Assembly: GCF_934476685.1 (NCBI RefSeq)
Contig: NZ_CAKSNX010000002.1
Coordinates: forward strand, 124,001-188,000
Length of the DNA: 64,000 nucleotides
Direction of reading: 5' to 3'
Source of the DNA: an uncultured Ruminococcus sp.
Lineage (GTDB): Bacteria > Bacillota > Clostridia > Oscillospirales > Ruminococcaceae
A program made the translations under genes and the position numbers. The notes under the pieces are model-generated. The model was not told the DNA's origin. It saw only the letters and a program-made list of their open reading frames with translations, and did no database searches. Of this stretch, positions 48,073-56,470 are shown in pieces; positions within the stretch are counted from its first letter, which is position 1, and the number at the start of each line of letters is the position of its first letter.

Positions 48073-48831
48073 TCAAAGTTCTTTAAGCAGATCGCTCATA
48101 GCGTAAAGACCTGCCTGCTTGCCTGCAAGGAACACAGCCGCATTTACAGAACCTACTGCAAATACCTGCTTTGAGTGTGCCTCATGCTTTAGTGAGATAA
48201 CTTCGTCACGTCCTGCGAAAATTATTTCATGCTCACCTACGATAGTTCCACCTCTTACAGAGTGTATGCCTATCTCAGTCTGGCTTCTCTTCGCTCTTAC
48301 TGAATGTCTGTCATAAACGTAATTGTACTTTTCATCAAGCTCTTCATTGATAGCGTCAGCAAGCATTATAGCTGTGCCTGACGGAGCGTCGATCTTTTGA
48401 TTGTGGTGCTTTTCAATGATCTCGATGTCGTACTGTCCGCCAAGTACCTTAACGGCTTTCTTTGCAAGATCAGCCATAAGATTTATGCCCAAAGACATAT
48501 TGAAGGTGAAGAACAGAGGTATCTGCTCTGCTGCCTTGTGTATCTGCTCGATCTGTTCATCATTATAGCCTGTTGTTGCTGCAACAAGAGCTGTGCCGTT
48601 TGAAAGGCAGTAGTTAAGCAGATCGTCAAGAGCTGACGGATGAGAAAAGTCGATGATTACCTGTGGCTTTTCCTTCATATCAGCTATATTTTTGTAAATA
48701 GGGAACTCTGCGTACTGCTCGGCAAATTTATCAATGCCTGCTACTACTGTGCAGTCATCTCTGCCGCTTATAACATCGGCAATAACTCTGCCCATTTTTC
48801 CGCCTGCTCCGCATATAGCTATATCTGTCAT
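48073..48831 (-). CDS. dapB: 4-hydroxy-tetrahydrodipicolinate reductase
   Basis: A 252-residue NAD(P)H-dependent enzyme reducing the DapA product in lysine and diaminopimelate synthesis. The nucleotide-binding GAGGKMGR is at residues 7-14, and the substrate-binding EKHHNQKIDAPSGTA follows in the second half with the catalytic His and Lys. Length is typical. Last gene of asd-GNAT-dapA-dapB, separated from dapA by a hairpin. Confidence 0.96.
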   Translation of the reverse strand: MTDIAICGAGGKMGRVIADVISGRDDCTVVAGIDKFAEQYAEFPIYKNIADMKEKPQVIIDFSHPSALDDLLNYCLSNGTALVAATTGYNDEQIEQIHKAAEQIPLFFTFNMSLGINLMADLAKKAVKVLGGQYDIEIIEKHHNQKIDAPSGTAIMLADAINEELDEKYNYVYDRHSVRAKRSQTEIGIHSVRGGTIVGEHEIIFAGRDEVISLKHEAHSKQVFAVGSVNAAVFLAGKQAGLYAMSDLLKEL

Positions 48832-48854
48832 TTTTAATCATTCCTTTGCGATCA

Positions 48855-48888
48855 AAATTTATAAAAGGGCGAATTTCTCCGCCCTTTT
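48855..48888 (-). terminator. Terminator-like hairpin between dapA and dapB
   Basis: On the minus strand AAAAGGGCG and CGCCCTTTT pair across 8 nt (48863-48871 with 48880-48888), followed by ATAAATTTT. It may lower dapB expression or end part of the transcripts. Confidence 0.7.
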
Positions 48889-48896
48889 GCTATTTT

Positions 48897-49787
48897 TTAC
48901 TTTACAAGACCTATCTGTGTCATTGTATCTTTCAGCGCAGCGATCTTCTCGTCGCTCATCTTGATAAGCGGGAGTCTGCATTCGCCAACTTCAAATCCCA
49001 TAAGATTAAGTGCTTCCTTAACAGGGATAGGGTTTACATCACAGAACAGAGCGTTTGTGAAATCAAGTACCTTGTAAGCCTTTTCTCTTGCTTCATCATA
49101 CTTGTTTTCAAGACAAAGCGCAGCGATCTCGTGAGTTTCAAAAGGCATACAGTTTGAAAGAACTGAGATAACGCCCTTTCCGCCCAGTGACATAACAGGA
49201 ATGATCTGATCGTCATTTCCTGAGTAGATGTCAAGATCATTTCCGCAGAGGGCAGCTACCTTAGCTACCTGTGAGATGTTTCCGCTTGCTTCTTTTACTG
49301 CAACGATGTTGTCGATAGCAGAAAGCTTTTTAAGAGTTTCAGGAAGAATATTAACACCTGTTCTTGACGGAACATTATACAGAATGATCGGCAGTTCAAC
49401 AGCCTCTGCAATAGCAGTGAAGTGAGCCACAAGACCTGCCTGTGAAGTCTTGTTATAATATGGAGTTACGCAGAGCAGAGCGTCAGCTCCAAGCTCCTCA
49501 GCTTTCTTTGAAAGGTTTACCGCATACTCAGTGTGGTTTGAACCTGTTCCTGCAATAACAGGAACTCTGTGAGCTGTCTTTTCAACGGCATATCTGATGC
49601 ACTCGATATGCTCGTCGTCGGTCATAGTTGCACTTTCACCTGTTGTTCCGCAGATAATGATAGCGTCTGTGCCGTTGTCGATATTGAAGTCTATAAGTTC
49701 GCCCAGCTTGTCATAGTTGATAGAATCGTCTGCATTCATAGGCGTGATGATAGCAACGCCTGCGCCTGTAAATATAGTCTTTTTCAT
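48897..49787 (-). CDS. dapA: 4-hydroxy-tetrahydrodipicolinate synthase
   Basis: A 296-residue TIM-barrel aldolase condensing pyruvate with aspartate semialdehyde, the first committed step to lysine and diaminopimelate. The Schiff-base Lys is in VAVKEASGN near residue 162, the Tyr in YNVPSRTG near 134, and CGTTGES near 40-46. GTG 49793 is 5 nt from the GGAG site; ATG 49787 at 9 nt is preferred. It lies in the lysine-riboswitch operon. Confidence 0.97.
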   Translation of the reverse strand: MKKTIFTGAGVAIITPMNADDSINYDKLGELIDFNIDNGTDAIIICGTTGESATMTDDEHIECIRYAVEKTAHRVPVIAGTGSNHTEYAVNLSKKAEELGADALLCVTPYYNKTSQAGLVAHFTAIAEAVELPIILYNVPSRTGVNILPETLKKLSAIDNIVAVKEASGNISQVAKVAALCGNDLDIYSGNDDQIIPVMSLGGKGVISVLSNCMPFETHEIAALCLENKYDEAREKAYKVLDFTNALFCDVNPIPVKEALNLMGFEVGECRLPLIKMSDEKIAALKDTMTQIGLVK

Positions 49788-49836
49788 AAGCACTAACTCC
49801 TTTCGTTAAGTGTCGTATTTTATGTGAGAGCAGTAA

Positions 49837-50292
49837 TTAAAACTGTTCTCTGCTTATAGTGTAAGTGTCCCATTCGGTAATGCGCTTTGCCCCCATTCGG
49901 TCGTAAAAGCGCTTTCCCTTTTCGTTGAATGAGGCACACTTCCACTCGATCTCTTCACAGTCATTTTCAGCGGCGATCTTTTTGAGCAGTTCAATGAACT
50001 TTGCTCCTATGCCATCGCATCTGAATTCCTGCCTTACATACAGGTCCTCCAGATACAGCACCTTGCGCCCTGAAAATGTTGTGTACTTGTAGAAGAAATT
50101 TATGATACCGGCAGGCTTATCATCAGCATATGCCATATAGCTTATAACTGCTCCGCTTTTTTCAAGCTCTGCAAGCCGTTCCTCGGTCATTGTGTAATCA
50201 CCGAAACTGCTGTGCATTTCAATAAGCTCGCCCGTCATTTTGTACAGCAGAGGTATATCCTCCTCTGTACATTTTTTAAAGGTAACGTTCAT
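49837..50292 (-). CDS. GNAT-family N-acetyltransferase
   Basis: A 151-residue acetyltransferase with the acetyl-CoA motif A around DLYVRQEFRCDGIGAKFIEL and a C-terminal FYDRMGAKR. The acceptor substrate is not evident. It starts one base before the end of asd (TAATG) and lies between asd and dapA, so it is co-transcribed with lysine genes under the same riboswitch. A role in lysine/diaminopimelate metabolism is possible, but insertion of an unrelated gene is equally so. Confidence 0.85.
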   Translation of the reverse strand: MNVTFKKCTEEDIPLLYKMTGELIEMHSSFGDYTMTEERLAELEKSGAVISYMAYADDKPAGIINFFYKYTTFSGRKVLYLEDLYVRQEFRCDGIGAKFIELLKKIAAENDCEEIEWKCASFNEKGKRFYDRMGAKRITEWDTYTISREQF

Positions 50293-51374
50293 TAGTCGAA
50301 ATAACCCTTTGCAGCAAGAAGTTCAGCAAGAAGAACAGCTCCGCCTGCCGCACCTCTCAGTGTGTTGTGTGAAAGGCAAACGAACTTGTAGTCATACTGT
50401 GAATCCTCACGGAGTCTGCCGATAGATACAGCCATACCGCCTTCAAGGTTTCTGTCCAGCTTAGCCTGTGGACGATCGTCCTCTGTGAAGTAGTTGAGGA
50501 ACTGCTTAGGTGCGCTTGGCAGATCAAGATCCTGAGGAGCGCCCTTGAAGTTCTTCCAAGCCTCAAGGATCTCTTCCTTGCTTGGCTTGTTCTCGAATGA
50601 TACGAATACAGCAGCTGTGTGACCGTCAGAAACAGGAACTCTCAGGCACTGTGTTGTGATAGCAGGTGACTGAGCGTCAACGATAACGTCGCCCTCGATG
50701 TGTCCCCAGATCTTAAGAGGTTCTTTCTCTGACTTCTCTTCCTCGCCGCCGATGTATGGTATAACGTTGTCAAGGATCTCAGGGAATGACTCGAAAGTCT
50801 TTCCTGCGCCTGAGATAGCCTGATATGTGCACGCAAGAGCCTTTGTTACCTTATACTTATCCATGAGCGGAGCAAGTGCAGGAACGTAAGACTGGAGTGA
50901 GCAGTTTGACTTAACTGCGATAAATCCTCTCTTAGTGCCGAGTCTTTTTCTCTGAGCAGGGATAATGTTTATATGATCGTCATTTATCTCTGGAATTACC
51001 ATAGGTACGTCAGGAGTATGTCTGTGAGCAGAGTTGTTTGAAACAACAGGGCACTCAGCCTTAGCATACTTTTCTTCAAGCGCTCTGATCTCGTCCTTCT
51101 TCATATCAACTGCGCAGAAAACGAAATCTACCATTGAAGCGATCTTTTCAACATCTTCTTCAGCGTTGAAAACTGTAAGCTCGCCGATAGCTTCCGGCAG
51201 AGGCTCTGAAAGCTTCCACTTGCCTGCAACAGCGTCCTTTAGCTTCTTGCCGGCTGAACGTGGTGAAGCGGCAACGCATACTACGTCGAACCATGGGTGT
51301 TTGTCGAGAAGAAGGGAAAATCTCTGACCTACCATGCCGGTAGCGCCGATAATGCCAACCTTGTACTTTTTCAT
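50292..51374 (-). CDS. asd: Aspartate-semialdehyde dehydrogenase
   Basis: A 360-residue NADP-dependent enzyme making aspartate semialdehyde for lysine, methionine, threonine and diaminopimelate. GATGMVGQRF near residues 10-19 binds NADP, and the catalytic Cys is in SNCSLQSY near residue 158. It belongs to the archaeal/fungal-type length class. The frame continues to 51680, but that part is the riboswitch leader; the ATG at 51374 with GGAG 8 nt upstream is the start. First gene of asd-GNAT-dapA-dapB. Confidence 0.95.
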   Translation of the reverse strand: MKKYKVGIIGATGMVGQRFSLLLDKHPWFDVVCVAASPRSAGKKLKDAVAGKWKLSEPLPEAIGELTVFNAEEDVEKIASMVDFVFCAVDMKKDEIRALEEKYAKAECPVVSNNSAHRHTPDVPMVIPEINDDHINIIPAQRKRLGTKRGFIAVKSNCSLQSYVPALAPLMDKYKVTKALACTYQAISGAGKTFESFPEILDNVIPYIGGEEEKSEKEPLKIWGHIEGDVIVDAQSPAITTQCLRVPVSDGHTAAVFVSFENKPSKEEILEAWKNFKGAPQDLDLPSAPKQFLNYFTEDDRPQAKLDRNLEGGMAVSIGRLREDSQYDYKFVCLSHNTLRGAAGGAVLLAELLAAKGYFD

Positions 51375-51498
51375 CAATAAAACTCCTTTTCTATTGCGGA
51401 AAAAATTTGTTCGCAAAACAGCTGATATGTCAATATAGCCAAATAAAAGCCGCTTTACAGTTATATTTTTTCGCAAAACATAAAAATTAAACAAATAA

Positions 51499-51521
51499 TA
51501 AAAAAACCGGTTGAAAACCGG
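51499..51521 (-). terminator. Riboswitch expression-platform terminator
   Basis: CCGGTT/AACCGG (51507-51512 with 51516-51521), a 3-nt loop, and on the minus strand a run of seven T. It lies between the lysine aptamer and asd, as expected for transcription attenuation. Confidence 0.75.
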
Positions 51522-51561
51522 CGCATCATACAATATAATAAGAATGTTGGCAATAAAATTT

Positions 51562-51764
51562 GCCGATAGCACTCCATCATGTAATGATGACAACCGATAA
51601 TCTGTTAAATTATCAGTCAGCAGCAGGATGCCTTTTCCTGCGCTTCGGCAGTTTTGCCTTTCACATTTTCCTTTAAGCAATAGGCATTGCCTTAGCGTTA
51701 TGGTACTAAGGGTACTTCACGCAGAAAAATGCTACTGATCTCAACCGCACCTCTATCTGTTCTG
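51562..51764 (-). promoter_or_regulatory. Lysine riboswitch (L box)
   Basis: On the minus strand, in the right order: AGATAGAGGTGCG, a long variable arm with AGTA, GAAAGGCAAAACTGCCGAAG, then CGGTTGTCATC and GATGGAGTGCTATC closing the P1 helix with the 5' AGATAG. These are the conserved blocks of the lysine riboswitch aptamer. Lysine binding is expected to favour the terminator at 51499-51521 and switch off asd-GNAT-dapA-dapB. Confidence 0.95.
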
Positions 51765-51768
51765 TTTT

Positions 51769-51797
51769 ATAATAACAAATATTCTGACTCTTGTCAA
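51769..51797 (-). promoter_or_regulatory. Promoter of the lysine operon
   Basis: On the minus strand TTGACA, 17 bp, TATTAT, directly before the lysine riboswitch. Confidence 0.75.
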
Positions 51798-51878
51798 TAC
51801 ATATAGCAAGAAATTATTTAATATTTTGTAAATTAACATGACTATCGTAATTTAATTAATATATTAGGAGAGTTAAAA

Positions 51879-52928
51879 ATGCTTGATCTCACAAATATGC
51901 AAAGGTCCGATTTTTACTATGATCTTCCGCAGGAGCTTATTGCACAGACACCTGTTGAACCGAGAAATTCTTCCCGTATGCTGTGCCTTGACCGCACAAC
52001 GGGAGAGGTCACTCACGACCATTTCTATAATTTATGCGATCATCTTAAAAAAGGTGATCTTCTTGTGCTTAATGATTCAAGAGTTCTGCCTGCAAGGATA
52101 TACGGCGAAACTGAGGATACACATTCCTTTATAGAATTTCTGCTTGTGGAGCAGAGGGGAAATCTCGAATGGGAGATACTCTGCCGCCCTGGTAAAAAGG
52201 CGAGAGTAGGCAGACGCTTTGTGTTTGGCGAAGGTCTGCTCACCGCAGAGATAACCGAAGTCCTTGAGGACGGAAACAGAATAGCACGTTTTGAATGTGA
52301 GGGCAGCTTCTTTGAAGCGCTTGACAAGATAGGTCAGATGCCTCTGCCGCCTTATATCACTGAAAAGCTGAAGGATAAGGAACGCTATCAGACTGTCTAT
52401 TCTCACGAAGTAGGTTCTTCCGCAGCACCTACCGCAGGACTGCATTTTACTAAGGAACAGCTTAAAGAACTTGAAGAGGCAGGCATAAATATAGCCTATG
52501 TGACCCTCCATGTCGGTCTGGGTACATTCCGTCCTGTTAAGGAGGATAAGGTAACGGATCATAAAATGCACAGAGAGCATTATGAACTTCCTGAGAGGAC
52601 GGCAGAACTTATTAATAAAACAAAGGCTGAGGGCGGACGTGTAATAGCTGTCGGAACGACTTCCTGCCGTACACTTGAAAGCGTAGCAACATTCTATGGC
52701 GAGATAAAGCCGTGCAGCGGATATACTGAAATATTTATCTATCCCGGATATGAATTTAAGGTGCTTGACGGACTTATAACTAACTTCCACCTGCCTGAAA
52801 GCACACTTATAATGCTGGTTTCGGCTTTTGCAGGATACGAAAATACAATGAATGCATATAAGATAGCCGTTGAGGAAAAGTACCGCTTTTTCAGCTTCGG
52901 CGACAGTATGTGTATTCTGGACAAGTAA
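51879..52928 (+). CDS. queA: tRNA preQ1(34) S-adenosylmethionine ribosyltransferase-isomerase
   Basis: A 349-residue enzyme that transfers the ribosyl part of S-adenosylmethionine to preQ1 in tRNA to make epoxyqueuosine. YDLPQELIAQTP, LLVLNDSRVLPARIYG and AAPTAGLHFT blocks are intact and length is typical. A GGAGA site precedes the ATG. Tgt, the preceding enzyme of the pathway, is encoded 1.5 kb downstream in the same direction. The spacer to the divergent lysine operon has only weak promoter candidates on this strand. Confidence 0.96.
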   Translation: MLDLTNMQRSDFYYDLPQELIAQTPVEPRNSSRMLCLDRTTGEVTHDHFYNLCDHLKKGDLLVLNDSRVLPARIYGETEDTHSFIEFLLVEQRGNLEWEILCRPGKKARVGRRFVFGEGLLTAEITEVLEDGNRIARFECEGSFFEALDKIGQMPLPPYITEKLKDKERYQTVYSHEVGSSAAPTAGLHFTKEQLKELEEAGINIAYVTLHVGLGTFRPVKEDKVTDHKMHREHYELPERTAELINKTKAEGGRVIAVGTTSCRTLESVATFYGEIKPCSGYTEIFIYPGYEFKVLDGLITNFHLPESTLIMLVSAFAGYENTMNAYKIAVEEKYRFFSFGDSMCILDK

Positions 52929-52949
52929 TATATAATGAGGTAAAATATT

Positions 52950-53345
52950 ATGAACAGCACTAATGTGGATAAATTTCTGAAAGCCGTAGTAGACGCAGAC
53001 AGCGCACCTGTTGTTATATGCGATCTTGAACATACTATCGTCTATATGAACCCGACTGCAGTTGAAAGATATGCAAAAAGGGGAGGGGCTGCGCTTATAG
53101 GAAGATCTCTCCTTAACTGCCATAACAGCGAGTCAAATGATAAGATAAATAAGGTAATAGAATGGTTCGGCGAAAGCACAGAGCATAACAAGGTGTATAC
53201 CTTTTATAATGAAAAGGAAAACAAGGACGTTTATATGATAGCCCTGCGTGATGAAAACGGCAAGCTTATCGGATATTATGAAAAGCACGAGTACAGAACA
53301 AGAGAAAGTATGGCTATGTACGATCTTAAAAATGGTGAGAAATAA
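52950..53345 (+). CDS. Small PAS-domain protein
   Basis: A 131-residue protein consisting essentially of one PAS domain: VICDLEHTIVYMNPTAVERY and GRSLLNCH at the start, followed by beta strands ending in GYYEKHEYRT. Such domains sense ligands, redox state or partners. No output domain is attached. Its stop overlaps the start of a metallophosphoesterase (TAATG), so signalling through that protein is a reasonable guess. It lies between queA and tgt. Confidence 0.8.
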   Translation: MNSTNVDKFLKAVVDADSAPVVICDLEHTIVYMNPTAVERYAKRGGAALIGRSLLNCHNSESNDKINKVIEWFGESTEHNKVYTFYNEKENKDVYMIALRDENGKLIGYYEKHEYRTRESMAMYDLKNGEK

Positions 53346-54442
53346 TGAATAAGATCATTGATCTTTCGCTGCCTGAAAAATGCAGGATACTTGCTGTCAG
53401 TGATATCCATACGCATTGGCAGCTTTTTGACAGACTGCTGAAAAAAGCAAAATATGATCCTCAAAATGACTATCTTGTGATCGTCGGCGACATACTTGAA
53501 CATGGCAGTGACAATATAAAAACGCTTGAATATGTCAAGGCTCTTTGCGATAAAAGCGACAAGGCAATATTATTGATGGGCAATAACGATATAATGTGTT
53601 CAAGAATGGCTTATCATTATGATTTCGAGCGGTTTCAGCAGCAGTTTTACCGCAATGAGCATAACACTTTCAGGCAAATGGCTAATACACTGGGATATGT
53701 TGACTGCTGGGAAGGCAACTGGCTTGAAATAAGAGAAAAAGTCGTTGAGAAGTATGGCGAGCTTTTATCTTTTATCAGAGATCTTCCAATATGCCTTGAA
53801 ACAGACGAATATGTTTTTGTTCATGCAGGACTTGAAGATCGTCCCGACTGGAGAAATACAGATGATATTTACGCTATAACTGTTCCGTGGTTTTTGCGAA
53901 AAGAAAATCCAACAGGAAAGCAGCTTGTATTCGGTCATTATCCCACATACAATTATAAACGTTCAAATGTGACTAACCTTACTATAATCGACAGCAAAAA
54001 GAAAATGATATGCATTGACGGCGGAATGACTATCAAAAAGGCTTGTCAGATGAATATGCTTATCATTGATAAGTGCGGTGAGAATTATTCTCATGAAATG
54101 ATATGGGATACAGACGCACCAAAGAAAACGGTCATAAAGGATCATTCATGTGATCTGAAACCTGTCTATATTGACTGGGAAAAGCAGGACATAACGATAA
54201 TAGAGAAAAAGGGATATATGACAAAGGTAAGAGATGAGTATACAGGTGGCGAGGGTTATATCCCTGACCGTGAAATATGGTATTTTGACGAAAAGCCTCA
54301 TGTATATCAGTTTCTGTCATCTTTCCCCTCTGTCAGAAAAGGTGAGCGGGTATCGGTCTTTGACGAAGATGAAACAATGTCTTTGGTAATTACGGAAAAT
54401 GCCACAGTCGGCTGGCTGCCGTCTGATATAATAGAAAAATAA
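53345..54442 (+). CDS. Calcineurin-like metallophosphoesterase
   Basis: A 365-residue phosphoesterase. SDIHTHW, GDILEHG and GNND near residues 19, 47 and 80 form the dinuclear metal site, with HAGLED and GHYPT as the later His motifs, as in PPP-type phosphatases and their relatives. The last ~100 residues form a separate region with no domain I recognise. Coupled by overlap to the small PAS protein and followed by tgt after 10 bp. Its substrate, protein or small molecule, cannot be read from sequence. Confidence 0.85.
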   Translation: MNKIIDLSLPEKCRILAVSDIHTHWQLFDRLLKKAKYDPQNDYLVIVGDILEHGSDNIKTLEYVKALCDKSDKAILLMGNNDIMCSRMAYHYDFERFQQQFYRNEHNTFRQMANTLGYVDCWEGNWLEIREKVVEKYGELLSFIRDLPICLETDEYVFVHAGLEDRPDWRNTDDIYAITVPWFLRKENPTGKQLVFGHYPTYNYKRSNVTNLTIIDSKKKMICIDGGMTIKKACQMNMLIIDKCGENYSHEMIWDTDAPKKTVIKDHSCDLKPVYIDWEKQDITIIEKKGYMTKVRDEYTGGEGYIPDREIWYFDEKPHVYQFLSSFPSVRKGERVSVFDEDETMSLVITENATVGWLPSDIIEK

Positions 54443-54452
54443 AGGAGAATTT

Positions 54453-55595
54453 ATGTTTACATTATTAAAACAGGAGGGCGCAGCCCGCAGAGGACAGTTT
54501 GAAACTGTTCACGGCACTATACAAACGCCTGTATTTATGAATGTGGGAACTGCCGCAGCCATAAAGGGCGGAGTGTCGTCAATAGATCTTAAAAATGAGC
54601 TTAAAACTCAGGTGGAGCTTTGCAATACCTATCATCTGCACGTTCGTCCGGGCGATGAGATAATCTATAAACTGGGCGGACTTCATAAGTTTATGAACTG
54701 GGATAAGCCTATACTTACGGACAGCGGCGGATTTCAGGTATTTTCTCTTGCCAAGCTGCGTAGAATAAAAGAAGAGGGTGTGTACTTCAATTCACACGTT
54801 GACGGAAGAAAGATCTTTATGGGACCTGAGGAGAGTATGCAGATCCAGTCGCACCTTGCGTCAACTATTGCAATGGCTTTTGATGAATGCGTGGAAAATC
54901 CTGCTGAACATTCATACTCAAAGGCTTCCTGCGAGAGGACTACACGCTGGCTTGAAAGATGTATCGCTGAGCAGAAAAGACTGAATTCTCTTGAAGATAC
55001 TATTAATAAGAATCAGATGCTTTTCGGGATAAATCAGGGCTGTACATATGACGATCTGCGTATTGAGCATATGAAAGCTATAAGAGAGCTTGACTATTGC
55101 TCAGGTTATGCTATCGGCGGACTTGCCGTAGGCGAGCCGACAGAGGTAATGTATCACGTCATTGAGCAGGTCGAACCGTTTATGCCAAAGGATAAGCCGA
55201 GATATTTAATGGGAGTAGGCACTCCGCAGAATATAATCGAGGCTGTTTACAGAGGTGTGGACTTCTTTGACTGCGTAATGCCGAGCCGAAACGCAAGACA
55301 CGGAACGCTTTTCACATGGAGCGGAATAATCCACATTGCGAACAAAAGGTACGAGCTTGACAGCAGACCTGTTGATTCACAGTGTGACTGCCCATGCTGC
55401 AGAAATTTCAGCAGGGCATATCTTCGTCATCTTTTCAAAGCGGACGAACAGCTTGCGGGAAGACTTGCGGTCATGCATAATCTTTACTTCTACAATACTC
55501 TTACCGAAAAGATAAGAGAAGCTCTGGACGATGGAAGATTTACTGAGTTCAGGAACAGATATTCTTCACTGCTTGCGTCAAAATGCGAGGACTGA
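54453..55595 (+). CDS. tgt: tRNA-guanine transglycosylase (queuine tRNA-ribosyltransferase)
   Basis: A 380-residue enzyme that exchanges guanine 34 for preQ1 in GUN-anticodon tRNAs. DSGGFQVFS near residue 90 and the nucleophile Asp in FFDCVMPSRNARHG near 272 form the active site, and CDCPCCRNFSRAYLRHL carries the zinc Cys. A GGAGA site precedes the ATG. It ends the queA-PAS-phosphoesterase-tgt run at an intrinsic terminator. Confidence 0.96.
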   Translation: MFTLLKQEGAARRGQFETVHGTIQTPVFMNVGTAAAIKGGVSSIDLKNELKTQVELCNTYHLHVRPGDEIIYKLGGLHKFMNWDKPILTDSGGFQVFSLAKLRRIKEEGVYFNSHVDGRKIFMGPEESMQIQSHLASTIAMAFDECVENPAEHSYSKASCERTTRWLERCIAEQKRLNSLEDTINKNQMLFGINQGCTYDDLRIEHMKAIRELDYCSGYAIGGLAVGEPTEVMYHVIEQVEPFMPKDKPRYLMGVGTPQNIIEAVYRGVDFFDCVMPSRNARHGTLFTWSGIIHIANKRYELDSRPVDSQCDCPCCRNFSRAYLRHLFKADEQLAGRLAVMHNLYFYNTLTEKIREALDDGRFTEFRNRYSSLLASKCED

Positions 55596-55621
55596 TAAGA
55601 CGATCGGAATTTAAAATTTTC

Positions 55622-55669
55622 AAAGGACTGTACAAATATTATCTTTTGTGCAGCCCTTTTTATTTTTTT
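55622..55669 (+). terminator. Intrinsic terminator of tgt
   Basis: AAAGG plus CTGTACAAA (55622-55636) pairs with TTTGTGCAG plus CCTTT (55645-55659), followed by a long T-rich run. It lies in front of the mntP-like gene. Confidence 0.85.
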
Positions 55670-55696
55670 GATCTTATATTTGCGGAGGGGATTTTT

Positions 55697-56266
55697 ACGG
55701 GTCTTATCGAGATTTTTATTATTGCCGTCAGCCTTTCAATGGACGCTTTTGCCGTGTCGGTTTCAAATGGAATGTGTTTCGGCAAAAAGAGCGGCATATT
55801 GCCGGCAGGATTGATTTGCGGTATAGTTTTCGGACTTTTTCAGGGAGCAATGCCTGTTATAGGCTATACCCTCGGAGCAAGCTTCGGGGAGCGCATAGAA
55901 CGTATAGACCACTATGTAGCGCTTGTGCTGCTTGGTGCGATAGGAATAAAAATGCTTATCGGAGAGAAAAAGCAGGACAATGAGGAGCTTTCTCTATCAG
56001 AGGATAAGCTGTCTTTCGGAATGATAATGGTGCAGGGTTTTGCCACTTCTGTTGATGCACTTGCTGTCGGAGTCAGCTTTGCCGCTCTGTCGGGGAATAT
56101 AGTTTCAAGCGCAGCTGTGATATGTTCTGTAACCATGCTGATATCAGCAGCGGGCTTTGCCGCAGGCTGTAAATTCGGCAGGATACCCGACCGTGCCGCA
56201 GAGATAGCAGGAGGTTTAGCGCTGATCGCTATCGGTTTAAAGATATTTATTTCCCATGTAATATGA
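55697..56266 (+). CDS. mntP: MntP-like manganese efflux protein, non-canonical start
   Basis: About 189 residues with six hydrophobic helices in two related halves, each carrying the family's Asp: SMDAFAVSVSNGM near the start and TSVDALAVGVSFA in the second half. This is the MntP (DUF204) Mn2+ exporter. The open frame reaches back to an ATG at 55583 within tgt, but the tgt terminator lies inside that stretch. A strong GGAGGGG at 55684-55690 is followed in frame by ATT TTT ACG GGT CTT and no ATG, GTG or TTG. ACG 55697, 6 nt after the site, is the best-placed start and is used here. A start at 55583, or a sequence change, is possible. Confidence 0.75.
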   Translation, partial: TGLIEIFIIAVSLSMDAFAVSVSNGMCFGKKSGILPAGLICGIVFGLFQGAMPVIGYTLGASFGERIERIDHYVALVLLGAIGIKMLIGEKKQDNEELSLSEDKLSFGMIMVQGFATSVDALAVGVSFAALSGNIVSSAAVICSVTMLISAAGFAAGCKFGRIPDRAAEIAGGLALIAIGLKIFISHVI

Positions 56267-56470
56267 CCAGTAGTCATATTATGATAAAATAGTTAAGGAT
56301 AACTCATTATTCATAAAATAATGCCTAATTGTGATTAAATAATATCGTATAAGTTAATAATTAATCTCAGCTATATTAATAAACTGTACATATAATGAGA
56401 GTATAATAGCAATGTTGAAATTTTGACAGGTGTATAAAAATCAGATTGATGTAAAAAAGAGTGACAAGTG
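56267..56470 (+). other. AT-rich spacer
   Basis: About 200 bp without a gene. TAATATGAC (56259-56267) pairs perfectly with GTCATATTA (56273-56281) across the mntP stop, but no T-run follows. Two TATAAT copies (56391, 56402) lack good -35 boxes. Nothing else is seen. Confidence 0.4.

Noticed and set aside
50292..51680. Open frame extending asd by 102 residues at its N-terminus
   Set aside because: That part is the lysine riboswitch and its terminator; the good ribosome binding site and family N-terminus are at 51374.
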